From contig NZ_CP041335.1 of NCBI RefSeq assembly GCF_008033135.1, forward strand, positions 4,097,925-4,161,924: a DNA stretch of 64,000 nucleotides, written 5' to 3'. The notes beneath the pieces were generated by a model that worked only from the letters and a program-made list of their open reading frames with translations, was not told the origin of the DNA and did not search any database. Source of the DNA: Chitinolyticbacter meiyuanensis (GTDB lineage: Bacteria; Pseudomonadota; Gammaproteobacteria; Burkholderiales; Chitinibacteraceae). Positions 27,149-35,335 of the stretch are shown here, piece by piece (within the stretch, counting starts at the first letter, position 1; each line of letters begins with the position of its first letter). Position numbers and translations under genes: made by a program.

Positions 27149-27747
27149 AAACCATCACCCTCGGCTTCACCGGCGCCTCCGGCCTGCCCTACGGCCTGCG
27201 CACGCTGGAATGCCTGCTCGCCGCCGGCTGCACCGTTCACGTGCTCTACACCCAGGCAGCGCAGATCGTCGCCAAGCAGGAACTGGGCGAGACCTGGCCG
27301 GGGCGCGCCGAGGAACTGGCCAAGTTGTTTCACGCGCGCTTTGGCGTCGATGCGTCCCGGCTCAAGGTCTGGGGGCAGCAGGAATGGTTTGCGCCGATGG
27401 CCTCGGGCTCCAACCCGGGCGACGGCATGGTGGTGGTACCCTGCACCATGGGCGCGTTGGCGGCGATTGCCGGTGGCAACAGCGACAACCTGCTCGAACG
27501 CGCTGCCGACGTGATGCTCAAGGAGCGCAAGACGCTGGTGCTGGTGCCTCGCGAGGCACCGTTCTCGGCGCTGCACCTGGAAAACATGCTCAAGCTGGCC
27601 CGCCTCGGCGTGGTCATCCTGCCGCCCAACCCGGGCTTCTACCATCACCCGCAGTCGATCGCCGATCTGGTCGACTTCGTCGTCGCGCGCATCCTCGATC
27701 AGCTGGGCGTACCTCACCAGCTGATGCAGCGCTGGGGCGAAAACTGA
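27145..27747 (+). CDS. ubiX: Flavin prenyltransferase UbiX
   Basis: 200 residues from the ATG at 27145, with a 4-base overlap with the upstream gene. It has the family N-terminus TLGFTGASGLPYGLRTLE, the MVVVPCTMGALAAIAGGNSD segment and the PREAPFSALHLENMLKL motif. UbiX makes the prenylated FMN cofactor used by UbiD decarboxylase in ubiquinone synthesis. It converges with the MATE exporter gene with a 6-base gap and no visible terminator. Confidence 0.94.
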   Translation: MKTITLGFTGASGLPYGLRTLECLLAAGCTVHVLYTQAAQIVAKQELGETWPGRAEELAKLFHARFGVDASRLKVWGQQEWFAPMASGSNPGDGMVVVPCTMGALAAIAGGNSDNLLERAADVMLKERKTLVLVPREAPFSALHLENMLKLARLGVVILPPNPGFYHHPQSIADLVDFVVARILDQLGVPHQLMQRWGEN

Positions 27748-27753
27748 AGCGGC

Positions 27754-29112
27754 TCAGGCCCGCAGTGCCTGTCGTGCCACCCGTCTGAACAGCCATAGCA
27801 GCGCAAAGGCCGCAAAGGTCAGCGCCAGCACCAGGGCCAGCCAGTAGCCGGCTGCGCCCATGCCCGGCCAGTCACCGGCGCCAAAGGTCAGCAGGTAGCC
27901 GAGCGGCAAGCCCAGTAACCAGAACGCCGACAGGTGAATCCACATCGGCTGGCGGGTCACCTTGTAGCCACGCAGCACGCCGGCAGCGACGACCTGGGTC
28001 GCATCGGCCAGCTGGAACACGCCGGCATAGATCAGCAAAGTAGCTGCCAACGCCCGCACCGTCGGCTCGAAGGTGTACCAGCTGGCGATCCAGTGATTGC
28101 CCAGCAACATGAATAGCGCCAGCGCCACCGCGATCACGAGGCCCGCCTGCAGCCCCAGCCGACCAAGGAAATGCGCCCTTGCCGTGTCACCCGCGCCCAG
28201 CGCCTGCCCCACCCGCACCGTCATCGCGGTGCCGAGCGCCGAGGGAATCATGAAGGTTAGCGAGGCCATGTTGAGCGCGATCTGGTGCGCTCCCACCGTC
28301 ACTGTCCCGAGCCGCGCCAGCAGCAGCGCGATACCGGAAAACGCACTGACCTCGACGAAGAACATCGCCCCCATCGGCAGGCCCAGCCGGAACAGCTGGC
28401 GCTGCATCGCCCAATCGACCCGGCCCCAATCCCGCAGCGGATAGGTATCGCGATAGTGCGGTGAATAGCGCACCCAGCCCAGCATCAGGATCAGCGTGAT
28501 CCAGATCGAAAACGCCGTCGCCCAGCCACAGCCGACCGCACCCAGCGCCGGCAGACCGAACTTGCCGTAGATCAGCACCCAGTTGGCCGGCACGTTGAGC
28601 GCAAGTCCGATCAGCGCGAATACCATCATCGGCTTGGTCGAATTCAGGCTGGCGCTATACGCGTAGAGCACGCGATACAGCGCGAACGCCGGCAGCGCCC
28701 AGCTCACGGCGGCGAGAAAGCCCTTGGCCTTGGCAGCGACCAGCGGTGCGAGCCCGACGTGATCGAGCAAGGGCAGCGCCAGCCGCGCCACGCACCAGGC
28801 CATCGCGCCCCAGAACACGCCCTGGTACAGCGCCTGCTGGACGATGGCCGGAATGCCGCTGCGTTGGTTTGCACCCACCGCGTGCGCCACCAGCGGACTG
28901 GCGGCGAGGTTGAGGCCGATCAGCGTCACCAGCAGCATCACCCAGACCGAAGCCCCGGATGCTACAGCAGCCAGATCGGCAGCCGACACATGGCCGGACA
29001 TCACATAATCGACAAAAGCCGTGCCGGTGCTGGCCAACTGGCCAACCATCACCGGCCAGCTCAGTTGCCAGATCGATTTCAGCTCGGTGCGAACGGCGTG
29101 GTGCTGCGACAT
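27754..29112 (-). CDS. MATE-family multidrug exporter (NorM/MdtK type)
   Basis: 452 residues from the ATG at 29112, the usual MATE length, with twelve predicted membrane helices in two MatE repeats (SWPVMVGQLASTGTAFVDYV at the start). It probably exports cationic drugs or metabolites in exchange for Na+ or H+. A 5' extension of the frame (to 29418) lies over another gene and lacks family similarity, so it is left out. The first 34 bases overlap the upstream 100-residue gene, which suggests coupling. Confidence 0.9.
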   Translation of the reverse strand: MSQHHAVRTELKSIWQLSWPVMVGQLASTGTAFVDYVMSGHVSAADLAAVASGASVWVMLLVTLIGLNLAASPLVAHAVGANQRSGIPAIVQQALYQGVFWGAMAWCVARLALPLLDHVGLAPLVAAKAKGFLAAVSWALPAFALYRVLYAYSASLNSTKPMMVFALIGLALNVPANWVLIYGKFGLPALGAVGCGWATAFSIWITLILMLGWVRYSPHYRDTYPLRDWGRVDWAMQRQLFRLGLPMGAMFFVEVSAFSGIALLLARLGTVTVGAHQIALNMASLTFMIPSALGTAMTVRVGQALGAGDTARAHFLGRLGLQAGLVIAVALALFMLLGNHWIASWYTFEPTVRALAATLLIYAGVFQLADATQVVAAGVLRGYKVTRQPMWIHLSAFWLLGLPLGYLLTFGAGDWPGMGAAGYWLALVLALTFAAFALLWLFRRVARQALRA

Positions 29113-29381
29113 GGAGTCTCGTAATGGCCAACCAGCGTGGGCCAGCGTTGTTGCAAATCGAGGGCGGTGAACACGGAGAGGTCGAACACCAACAGGCTGC
29201 CGTCGGCCAGCCGCTCCAGCGCGAAGCCGTGCGCGGCAAGCGTCGCCTCGGCCTGGGCCAACGTGGCATAGCCAGCAAGATCGCTCGCGGCAAGGCGCAG
29301 CGAGCGGCGGTGGCGCGGCCGCGCGGCCAGCGTGCGCAGTCTGGCGGCGGTCTTGAATTCGGGGGATAGACAATCGTACAT
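29079..29381 (-). CDS. Small hypothetical protein upstream of the MATE gene
   Basis: 100 residues, start ATG 29381 with a near-perfect AGGAGG ribosome-binding site 7 bases upstream, which is the main reason to believe it. The basic N-terminal half and the C-terminal half (LAQAEATLAAHGFALERLAD, then SLLVFDLSVFTALDLQQRW) look like a compact soluble protein. I see no signal or known motif. It overlaps the MATE start by 34 bases, so the two are probably cotranslated. It could be a regulator or simply an unknown conserved protein. Confidence 0.6.
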   Translation of the reverse strand: MYDCLSPEFKTAARLRTLAARPRHRRSLRLAASDLAGYATLAQAEATLAAHGFALERLADGSLLVFDLSVFTALDLQQRWPTLVGHYETPCRSTTPFAPS

Positions 29382-29507
29382 GGCAGCCTCCTGGGTCAAC
29401 GACGGGACGGCCGCCCATGCGGCCGACGCTTTAGCGGTATTTCCGACCGTGGCCGCTGCGCCCCGCAAGTTGTCGATTAAACAGGCGCGTCAAAACAGGT
29501 GATGCAA

Positions 29508-29535
29508 AACGAAAAACCCGCGTGGCCGCGGGTTT
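29508..29535 (-). terminator. Terminator downstream of dtd
   Basis: Stem AAACCCGCG (29514-29522), loop TGGC, stem CGCGGGTTT (29527-29535). On the minus strand the stem is followed by TTTTTCGTTTT, a fair T-tract for dtd transcription. On the plus strand the T-tract is poor. Confidence 0.7.
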
Positions 29536-29660
29536 CGGGCACGCTTTAGCCGCATTTGTAGAGCGCCCGCAAGCTGGCAAATCAAATCGGCGCTTGACGT
29601 CTTTTTACGCCGCAGCATTCAAGAACGTCAAGCCATGATGGCCCGGCTCGGCAAGCCGGG

Positions 29661-30113
29661 CTATTCGGGATTCCTCGTATCGAGCAGCAGCGTAACCGGC
29701 CCGTCGTTGACGAGTTCGACCTGCATGTCGGCGCCGAACATCCCCGTCGGCACCGGCTTGCCGAGCGCCACCGACAACTGGGCCACGAAGCGCTCGAACA
29801 AGGGTTGCGACAGCGGGCCAGGAGCGGCACGCCCCCAGGAGGGGCGGTTGCCCTTGCTGTAGCTGGCATATAGCGTGAACTGCGAGACAGCGAGGATTTC
29901 ACCGCCGACATCGCGTACCGAGCGATTCATCACGCCGGCATCGTCGGCAAATACCCTCAGCTTAGTGAGCTTGGCCACCATCCAGTCGAGATCACGCTCG
30001 CCGTCCTCGGCCTCGATCCCCACCAAGGCCAGCAGGCCGGGGCCGATCCGGCCTACTTCCTGCCCGGCCACCTTAACCGCCGCCGCCGTCACCCGCTGGA
30101 TCAATACCCGCAT
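29661..30113 (-). CDS. dtd: D-aminoacyl-tRNA deacylase
   Basis: 150 residues, normal length. The SQFTLYA motif (catalytic region) and the C-terminal NDGPVT motif, which carry the cross-subunit Gly-cisPro chirality filter and oxyanion pocket, are present. The N-terminus is MRVLIQRVTAAAVKV. It hydrolyses D-aminoacyl (and Gly) esters from mischarged tRNA. The gene stands alone on the minus strand, followed by a terminator. Confidence 0.96.
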   Translation of the reverse strand: MRVLIQRVTAAAVKVAGQEVGRIGPGLLALVGIEAEDGERDLDWMVAKLTKLRVFADDAGVMNRSVRDVGGEILAVSQFTLYASYSKGNRPSWGRAAPGPLSQPLFERFVAQLSVALGKPVPTGMFGADMQVELVNDGPVTLLLDTRNPE

Positions 30114-30171
30114 GCCCGCTCCTTCGCAAAAGGCACCATGCTAGGCACCGGCGTTCTTGCGGGCAAATGCA

Positions 30172-30576
30172 TCAGCGCAACGACACGCCATCCGTCGAAA
30201 GGTGCACACGTGCCTGGCGCGCTGCCTCGGCCAAGCGCTGATAAGTCGCCGTCGCGTCAATTTTGTAAGAATTGTAGAGACGATCCCGGAGTGTTTGCGC
30301 AGCTTTCTCGGAAACCTTCCGCATACGCTCGATATCCGCCAGCACGCCGGCCAGCAGGGGCGGATACACTTGACCTGCGTCGCCACGCATGGCGCGCGTC
30401 ATCATGCCACTCATCACCACCATCTCCACACGGAAAGCGAGTTCCTTGTAAACCCTGCGGCTGACGCGCCTTTCCGGGCAGCAGGCCAAGCCAACGGTGG
30501 GCGCGTAGCTCTCGTTGGCAGCGCGGGTGCGAAAACGCGTCAACACGCTCGCCACATCGCGGATTCTTGCAAGCAT
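30172..30576 (-). CDS. Hypothetical protein, possibly conserved
   Basis: About 134 residues from ATG 30576; the frame can be extended to a TTG at 30609. The protein is basic and helical with Cys-Cys (LACCPERR) and a Met-rich stretch (VVMSGMMTRAMRG). The C-terminal part is amphipathic (LADIERMRKVSEKAAQTLRD). No signal peptide, membrane helix or known motif is seen. It has AT-rich upstream DNA with an inverted repeat (CTTAAT...ATTAAG, 30612-30628) that could hold its promoter. Function unknown. Confidence 0.45.
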   Translation of the reverse strand: MLARIRDVASVLTRFRTRAANESYAPTVGLACCPERRVSRRVYKELAFRVEMVVMSGMMTRAMRGDAGQVYPPLLAGVLADIERMRKVSEKAAQTLRDRLYNSYKIDATATYQRLAEAARQARVHLSTDGVSLR

Positions 30577-30753
30577 CCACACAACCTGTTTTGTAATTTT
30601 ACGTTGCAAACCTTAATAAAAAATTAAGCATAGCGCAACATGCAGTCGTGCTCTCCCTGGCACACCGCCTACCGGGGCCGGGCTGGCGAGAGTGGGGGTT
30701 TTTCGGCTAACATCAGGGGCTTACGTGTAATCCCTGATGACAAGGAAACGATG

Positions 30754-31860
30754 ATGAAGAAAGTAGGCCTCGTCGGCTGGCGCGGCATGGTCGGCTCGGT
30801 GCTGATGCAGCGCATGCAGGAAGAAAAGGACTTCGACCTGATCGAGCCGGTGTTCTTCACTACCTCGCAGGCTGGCAGTGCGGCGCCGAACTTCGGCAAG
30901 GCAGCCGGCACGCTGAAGGATGCGAAATCCATTGCCGAGCTGTCGGCCATGGATGTCATCATTTCCTGCCAAGGCGGCGACTACACCACCGAAATCTTCC
31001 CGCAGCTGCGCGCTGCCGGCTGGAACGGCTACTGGATCGACGCTGCCTCCACGCTGCGCATGGAAGACGACGCAGTCATCATCCTCGACCCGGTCAATCG
31101 CCAGGTGATCGACGACGCGCTCGGCCGTGGCGTGAAGAACTACATCGGCGGCAACTGCACCAACTCCATCATGCTGATGGGCGTGGGCGGCCTGTTCCGG
31201 GAAGGCTTGGTCGACTGGGTGTCGTCGATGACCTACCAAGCTGCATCGGGTGGCGGCGCCAACCACATGCGCGAACTGCTGAAGGGTATGGGCGTGGTGT
31301 ACGGCTCAGTGGCCGATGAGCTCGCCACGCCGGCCTCAGCCATCCTCGACATTGATCGCAAGGTGGCCCAGACCATCCGCAGCGACGTGCCGACCGAATA
31401 TTTCGGCGCTCCGCTCGCCGGCGGCCTGATCCCCTGGATCGACAAGCAGCTCGACAACGGCCAATCCAAGGAAGAATGGAAAGGCCAAGCCGAGGTGAAC
31501 AAGATCCTCGGCAACAGCAGCCCGACCCCGGTCGACGGCCTGTGCGTGCGGATCGGTGCGATGCGCTGCCACAGCCTCGCGCTGACCATCAAGCTGAAGA
31601 AGGACCTGCCGCTGTCCGAGATCGAGGCCATCATCAAGTCGGGCAACGACTGGGTGAAATGGGTGCCGAACGATCGCGAAGTCACTGTGAAGGAGCTCAC
31701 ACCGGCTTCGATCACCGGCGGGCTTAAGATCGGCGTCGGCCGCGTGCGCAAGCTCAACATGGGCCCGGAGTACGTCAGCGCCTTTGTGATCGGCGATCAG
31801 CTGCTGTGGGGCGCCGCCGAGCCGCTGCGCCGCATGCTGCGGATTCTGCTCGAGAAGTAA
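30754..31860 (+). CDS. asd: Aspartate-semialdehyde dehydrogenase
   Basis: 368 residues, proteobacterial ASADH length. It has the NADP-binding N-terminus KKVGLVGWRGMVGSVLMQRM, the catalytic Cys in GGNCTNSIMLM, and the AGGLIPWID and RIGAMRCHS segments. It reduces aspartyl phosphate to the semialdehyde for Lys/DAP, Thr and Met synthesis. Two ATGs occur; 30754 fits the family start and leaves 6 bases from AAGGAA. A terminator follows directly. Confidence 0.97.
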   Translation: MKKVGLVGWRGMVGSVLMQRMQEEKDFDLIEPVFFTTSQAGSAAPNFGKAAGTLKDAKSIAELSAMDVIISCQGGDYTTEIFPQLRAAGWNGYWIDAASTLRMEDDAVIILDPVNRQVIDDALGRGVKNYIGGNCTNSIMLMGVGGLFREGLVDWVSSMTYQAASGGGANHMRELLKGMGVVYGSVADELATPASAILDIDRKVAQTIRSDVPTEYFGAPLAGGLIPWIDKQLDNGQSKEEWKGQAEVNKILGNSSPTPVDGLCVRIGAMRCHSLALTIKLKKDLPLSEIEAIIKSGNDWVKWVPNDREVTVKELTPASITGGLKIGVGRVRKLNMGPEYVSAFVIGDQLLWGAAEPLRRMLRILLEK

Positions 31861-31877
31861 GCCCATCGGGTCGAACG

Positions 31878-31908
31878 ACAACGGGACGCAAGGCGTCCCG
31901 TTGTTTTT
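31878..31908 (+). terminator. Intrinsic terminator after asd
   Basis: Stem ACAACGGGACG (31878-31888), 5-base loop, stem CGTCCCGTTGT (31894-31904), followed by TTTT. It ends 10 bases before the next start codon, whose ribosome-binding site lies just after the T-tract. Confidence 0.9.
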
Positions 31909-31918
31909 GGAGGGATGC

Positions 31919-32314
31919 ATGCTGTTCAAGCTGTTCAAACACCTGACCGGCCGCCCGGCCGCCCCCGCCGCCAACGACAGCGCGCTGAACGAGCCCACCC
32001 GCATGCTGCCAGCCACGCGCGAACGCATCGAGGCGCGCAGCAACCCGTTGTCGCAATCGCTGATCTATCGCATCAAGCGCGATGCCCTCGCCATCGTCGC
32101 CGACATGAACCGCGGCGTGGCCATGACCGACTGCACGCTGCTGTCACGTCAGCTTGCCTTCGTGCAGAAGGAGCTGATCCAGGCCGCCTTCCACGACGAC
32201 ACTCTTCCCAAGGAAGCCCGCCAGACGCTGGCGCGCTACCACGCACTCAACATCCGCCAGGGCATCGGCGAGCGCCGCGATCAGCCGCTGCGTGGCATCC
32301 AGGTGAACCGCTAG
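31919..32314 (+). CDS. Small conserved-looking hypothetical protein
   Basis: 131 residues from ATG 31919, which follows a strong GGAGGG ribosome-binding site. The N-terminus is basic and hydrophobic (MLFKLFKHL). The middle is mostly helical (SLIYRIKRDALAIVADMNRG) and the C-terminus is basic. No membrane helix and no motif I recognise. It follows the asd terminator, so it may have its own weak promoter or rely on read-through. Its last 4 bases overlap the end of the convergent hemerythrin-like gene. Confidence 0.55.
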   Translation: MLFKLFKHLTGRPAAPAANDSALNEPTRMLPATRERIEARSNPLSQSLIYRIKRDALAIVADMNRGVAMTDCTLLSRQLAFVQKELIQAAFHDDTLPKEARQTLARYHALNIRQGIGERRDQPLRGIQVNR

Positions 32315-32832
32315 CCGACGCGTCGCCGCGCCGCCATGCGTGTGCCCAGCACGGCCAGCTCGTCAGCGGTGAGCAGCCGTTCTGCCCAGGGATAGACTTC
32401 CGCCTCTTCGCGGCCGGCATGTGCCGCATAGCGCGCAGCGAATGCTTCCGCCTCCTGCTGCGACAGTGCAATCGCTTCATGCGCCAGCATCGCACGCAAG
32501 CGATCCCGCCAACGCAGCCAGTCCTGCTCCAATCCGGCGTGCTCTGCCGTCAGCGCGGCCATCACCGCCAGCAACTCGGGCGCCGCACGCGCCTGCAATG
32601 CCGGGAACAGGTCATCGTCCTCGTCCGCATGGTGCAGTGGCGCAGCCACCTCGAAATAGCGCAGCACCGCCTGAGCCGCCTGACGCACCTGCTCGTCGGC
32701 GCCATGTACCTGGTAATGGGCGACCAGCCGTGCCAGCAGGCCGGCGTAATGGCGCACCCGGTCGTGACAGGCATGCAACATGGCGATCGGCTCGTCGAAA
32801 GTGGCGGTGTCCGTAGCAAAGGGATCGCGCAT
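32311..32832 (-). CDS. Hemerythrin-like (HHE) domain protein
   Basis: 173 residues, a four-helix bundle HHE protein. Candidate iron ligands are His20 and His23 (MLHACHDRVRHY), the acidic His cluster LHHADEDDDLF, His/Glu in TAEHAGLEQDW and HAGREEAEVYPWAE. Such domains bind a di-iron centre and sense or carry O2 or NO, or protect against oxidative stress. It stands next to, and divergent from, the glutathione genes, which fits a redox theme but is only inference. Confidence 0.82.
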   Translation of the reverse strand: MRDPFATDTATFDEPIAMLHACHDRVRHYAGLLARLVAHYQVHGADEQVRQAAQAVLRYFEVAAPLHHADEDDDLFPALQARAAPELLAVMAALTAEHAGLEQDWLRWRDRLRAMLAHEAIALSQQEAEAFAARYAAHAGREEAEVYPWAERLLTADELAVLGTRMAARRRVG

Positions 32833-32881
32833 GCCTGCTCCTTCGTCCGAGCCGCCGACACGTCGGCTTGTCTCGACATAT

Positions 32882-32915
32882 ATTCACAAAAGCCAGTGCA
32901 CACTGTGAATGGCTT
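32882..32915. repeat. Nested inverted repeats in the hemerythrin-gshA intergenic region
   Basis: ATTCACA (32882-32888) and TGTGAAT (32904-32910) form a dyad around a palindromic AGTGCACACT. AAGCCA (32890-32895) also pairs with TGGCTT (32910-32915). The two pairings exclude each other in RNA. This could be a repressor or activator operator for the divergent genes or a small regulatory RNA structure. Confidence 0.5.
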
Positions 32916-33011
32916 GGCTTGTCCGGCACCGCGGTCAACTTGATTCCGGCGCGCTCAGCCCCATATGTATTAGCCATCGTCACACCGGCAGCGTCAAACC
33001 CGAGGTTATCC

Positions 33012-34310
33012 ATGAGCGTACCGCATCTCGTCACGGCTCTCACCGGCCCCCTGCTCGATCTCGAGCACAAGATCCTCGCCGCGCAGCCGGATATCGAGCA
33101 CTGGTTCCGCAACCAGTGGCAGGAACACACGCCGCCGTTCTACGGTTCGGTGGACCTGCGCAATGCCGGATACAAGCTCGCCCCGGTCGACATGAACCTG
33201 TTCCCAGGTGGCTTCAATAACCTCAATCCCGATTTCCATCCGCTGGCCGTGCAGGCCGCGATGAGCGCCCTGGAAGACCTTTGTCCCAGCGCGCGCCGCC
33301 TGTTGTTGATCCCGGAAAACCATACCCGCAACCAGTTCTATCTGCAGAACGTCGCCGCGCTCGCCAAGATCCTGCGCCAGGCCGGCCTCAACGTGCGCAT
33401 CGGCAGCCTCAACCCCGAGATCACCGGCCCCACCACGCTGGAGCTGCCCGATGGTCAGGCACTGACGCTGGAGCCGGTGAAACGCCATGGCAGCCGTATC
33501 GGGCTCGATGGCTTCGATCCCTGTGCGGTGCTATTGAACAATGATCTGTCGGGCGGCGTACCGCCGCTGCTGCAGCATGTCGACCAGCAGGTGCTGCCGC
33601 CGCTGCGTGCCGGCTGGTACGCGCGGCGCAAGACCGAGCACTTCGCCGCCTACAACCAGGTTGCTGGCGATTTCGCCAAGTTGATCGGCATCGATCCGTG
33701 GGTGATCAATCCTTATTTCGATCACGTCGACGCGCTCGACTTCCACAGCCGCGAAGGCGAAGACCGACTGGCTGCTTCGGTCACGGCAATGCTGGAGCGC
33801 ACCCGCCGCAAGTACGCCGAGCACGGTATCGACGAGGCGCCCTACGTCATCGTCAAGGCCAATGCCGGCACCTACGGCATGGGCGTGATGAGCGTGAAGT
33901 CGGCGGACGAGGTGATCGGGCTCAACCGCAAGCAGCGCAACAAGATGTCAGTGGTGAAGGAAGGCCTGGAAGTGCATGACGTGATCGTGCAGGAAGGCGT
34001 GCCCACCTTCGAGACCGTCGATGCCGCAGTGGCCGAGCCGGTGATCTACATGCTGGACCGCTTCGTGGTCGGCGGCTTCTACCGCGTGCATACCGGTCGC
34101 GGCAGCGACGAGAACCTCAATGCACCGGGCATGCACTTCGTGCCGCTGGCGTTTGCCTCGCCGTGCTCGACCCCTGACTGCGACGGTGCACCTGACAGCG
34201 AGCCCAACCGCTTCTACAGCTACGGTGTGGTCGCGCGCCTGGCACTGCTCGCCGCCTCGCTGGAACTGGAAACCGCGCAGGCGCCCGAAGCCGTCGCCCT
34301 CGCCGTCTGA
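33012..34310 (+). CDS. gshA: Glutamate-cysteine ligase (Acidithiobacillus-type GshA)
   Basis: 432 residues from ATG 33012. It resembles the distinct proteobacterial GshA type found in Acidithiobacillus and many betaproteobacteria, not the E. coli type. Seen are YGSVDLRNAGYKLAPVDMN, LFPGGFNNLNPDF, the Lys-rich VIVKANAGTYGMGVM loop (ATP-grasp-like) and YMLDRFVVGGFYRVH. It makes gamma-glutamylcysteine, the first step of glutathione synthesis. gshB follows after 45 bases. The frame is open upstream, but the family N-terminus is at this ATG. Confidence 0.88.
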   Translation: MSVPHLVTALTGPLLDLEHKILAAQPDIEHWFRNQWQEHTPPFYGSVDLRNAGYKLAPVDMNLFPGGFNNLNPDFHPLAVQAAMSALEDLCPSARRLLLIPENHTRNQFYLQNVAALAKILRQAGLNVRIGSLNPEITGPTTLELPDGQALTLEPVKRHGSRIGLDGFDPCAVLLNNDLSGGVPPLLQHVDQQVLPPLRAGWYARRKTEHFAAYNQVAGDFAKLIGIDPWVINPYFDHVDALDFHSREGEDRLAASVTAMLERTRRKYAEHGIDEAPYVIVKANAGTYGMGVMSVKSADEVIGLNRKQRNKMSVVKEGLEVHDVIVQEGVPTFETVDAAVAEPVIYMLDRFVVGGFYRVHTGRGSDENLNAPGMHFVPLAFASPCSTPDCDGAPDSEPNRFYSYGVVARLALLAASLELETAQAPEAVALAV

Positions 34311-34355
34311 TCCCCTGGCCGGCGCAAGCCGGCCCCTTCCCTGCCTGGACCTACC

Positions 34356-35330
34356 ATGCAACTGCTCGTCGTTGCCGATCCGCTCGCCAAGTTCAAGATC
34401 CACAAGGACAGCACCTACGTGATGCTGCAGGAGGCCGCGCGGCGCGGCTGGACCATCTGGACCTGCGAGGCAGCCGACTTGTCGGTGCAGCACGGCATCG
34501 TCACCGCCAGCGCCACGCCGTTTGCCTTCAGCGACACCCAGGCCTACGGCAGCTGGTTCACGCAGGGCGCCGCCCAGCCGCTGGCACTGAAGGCGGTCGA
34601 TGCCGTGCTGATGCGCACCGACCCACCATTCGATCAACAATACCTGTACGCCACCCACCTGTTCACACTGGCCGAGCGCCAGGGCGCACGGGTGTTCAAC
34701 CCCGGCCAGGCGCTGCGCGACTACAACGAGAAGCTCGCCATCCTGCGCTTTCCCGAATTCATCGCGCCGACCATGGTCACCCAGCGCGCCGACGACATCC
34801 GTGCCTTCCTCGCCGAACACCGCGACATCATCCTCAAGCCGCTCGACGGCATGGGCGGCATGGGCATCTTCCGCGTACGCGAGGACGATCCCAACATCGG
34901 CGCCATCATCGAGACGCTGACCGCCAACGAGGCGCAGACCATCATGGCGCAGCGCTACCTGCCCGCGATCAAGGACGGCGACAAGCGCGTGCTGTTTATC
35001 AACGGCAAGCCGGTGGATTGGTGCTTGGCGCGCATCCCCAAGGCCGGTGAGACGCGCGGCAACCTCGCCGCCGGCGGCACCGGCGTCGCCCGGCCGCTGA
35101 CGGCACGAGACCGCGAGATCGCCGAGGCGCTGGGCCCGAAGCTGGTGGCTGACGGCCTGCTGCTGGTGGGCCTCGACGTGATCGGCGAGCACGTTACCGA
35201 GATCAACGTGACGAGCCCTACCTGCTTCCAGGAAATCACCGACCAATCCGGCATCAACGTCGCCGCGCTGTTCATCGACGCGCTGGAAGCACGGCTGCAC
35301 CAGCCACACGACGCACAGCGCCCCGGGTAA
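34356..35330 (+). CDS. gshB: Glutathione synthetase
   Basis: 324 residues, ATP-grasp enzyme of the proteobacterial GshB family. Visible are the N-terminal LLVVADPLAKFKIHKDSTY, the PFDQQYLYATHLF segment, the ATP-grasp loop LKPLDGMGGMGIFRV and the Mg/ATP-binding end EINVTSPTCFQEI. It ligates glycine to gamma-glutamylcysteine. It is downstream of gshA and 5 bases before apbE, so gshA-gshB-apbE may be one transcript. Confidence 0.95.
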   Translation: MQLLVVADPLAKFKIHKDSTYVMLQEAARRGWTIWTCEAADLSVQHGIVTASATPFAFSDTQAYGSWFTQGAAQPLALKAVDAVLMRTDPPFDQQYLYATHLFTLAERQGARVFNPGQALRDYNEKLAILRFPEFIAPTMVTQRADDIRAFLAEHRDIILKPLDGMGGMGIFRVREDDPNIGAIIETLTANEAQTIMAQRYLPAIKDGDKRVLFINGKPVDWCLARIPKAGETRGNLAAGGTGVARPLTARDREIAEALGPKLVADGLLLVGLDVIGEHVTEINVTSPTCFQEITDQSGINVAALFIDALEARLHQPHDAQRPG

Positions 35331-35335
35331 AACCG

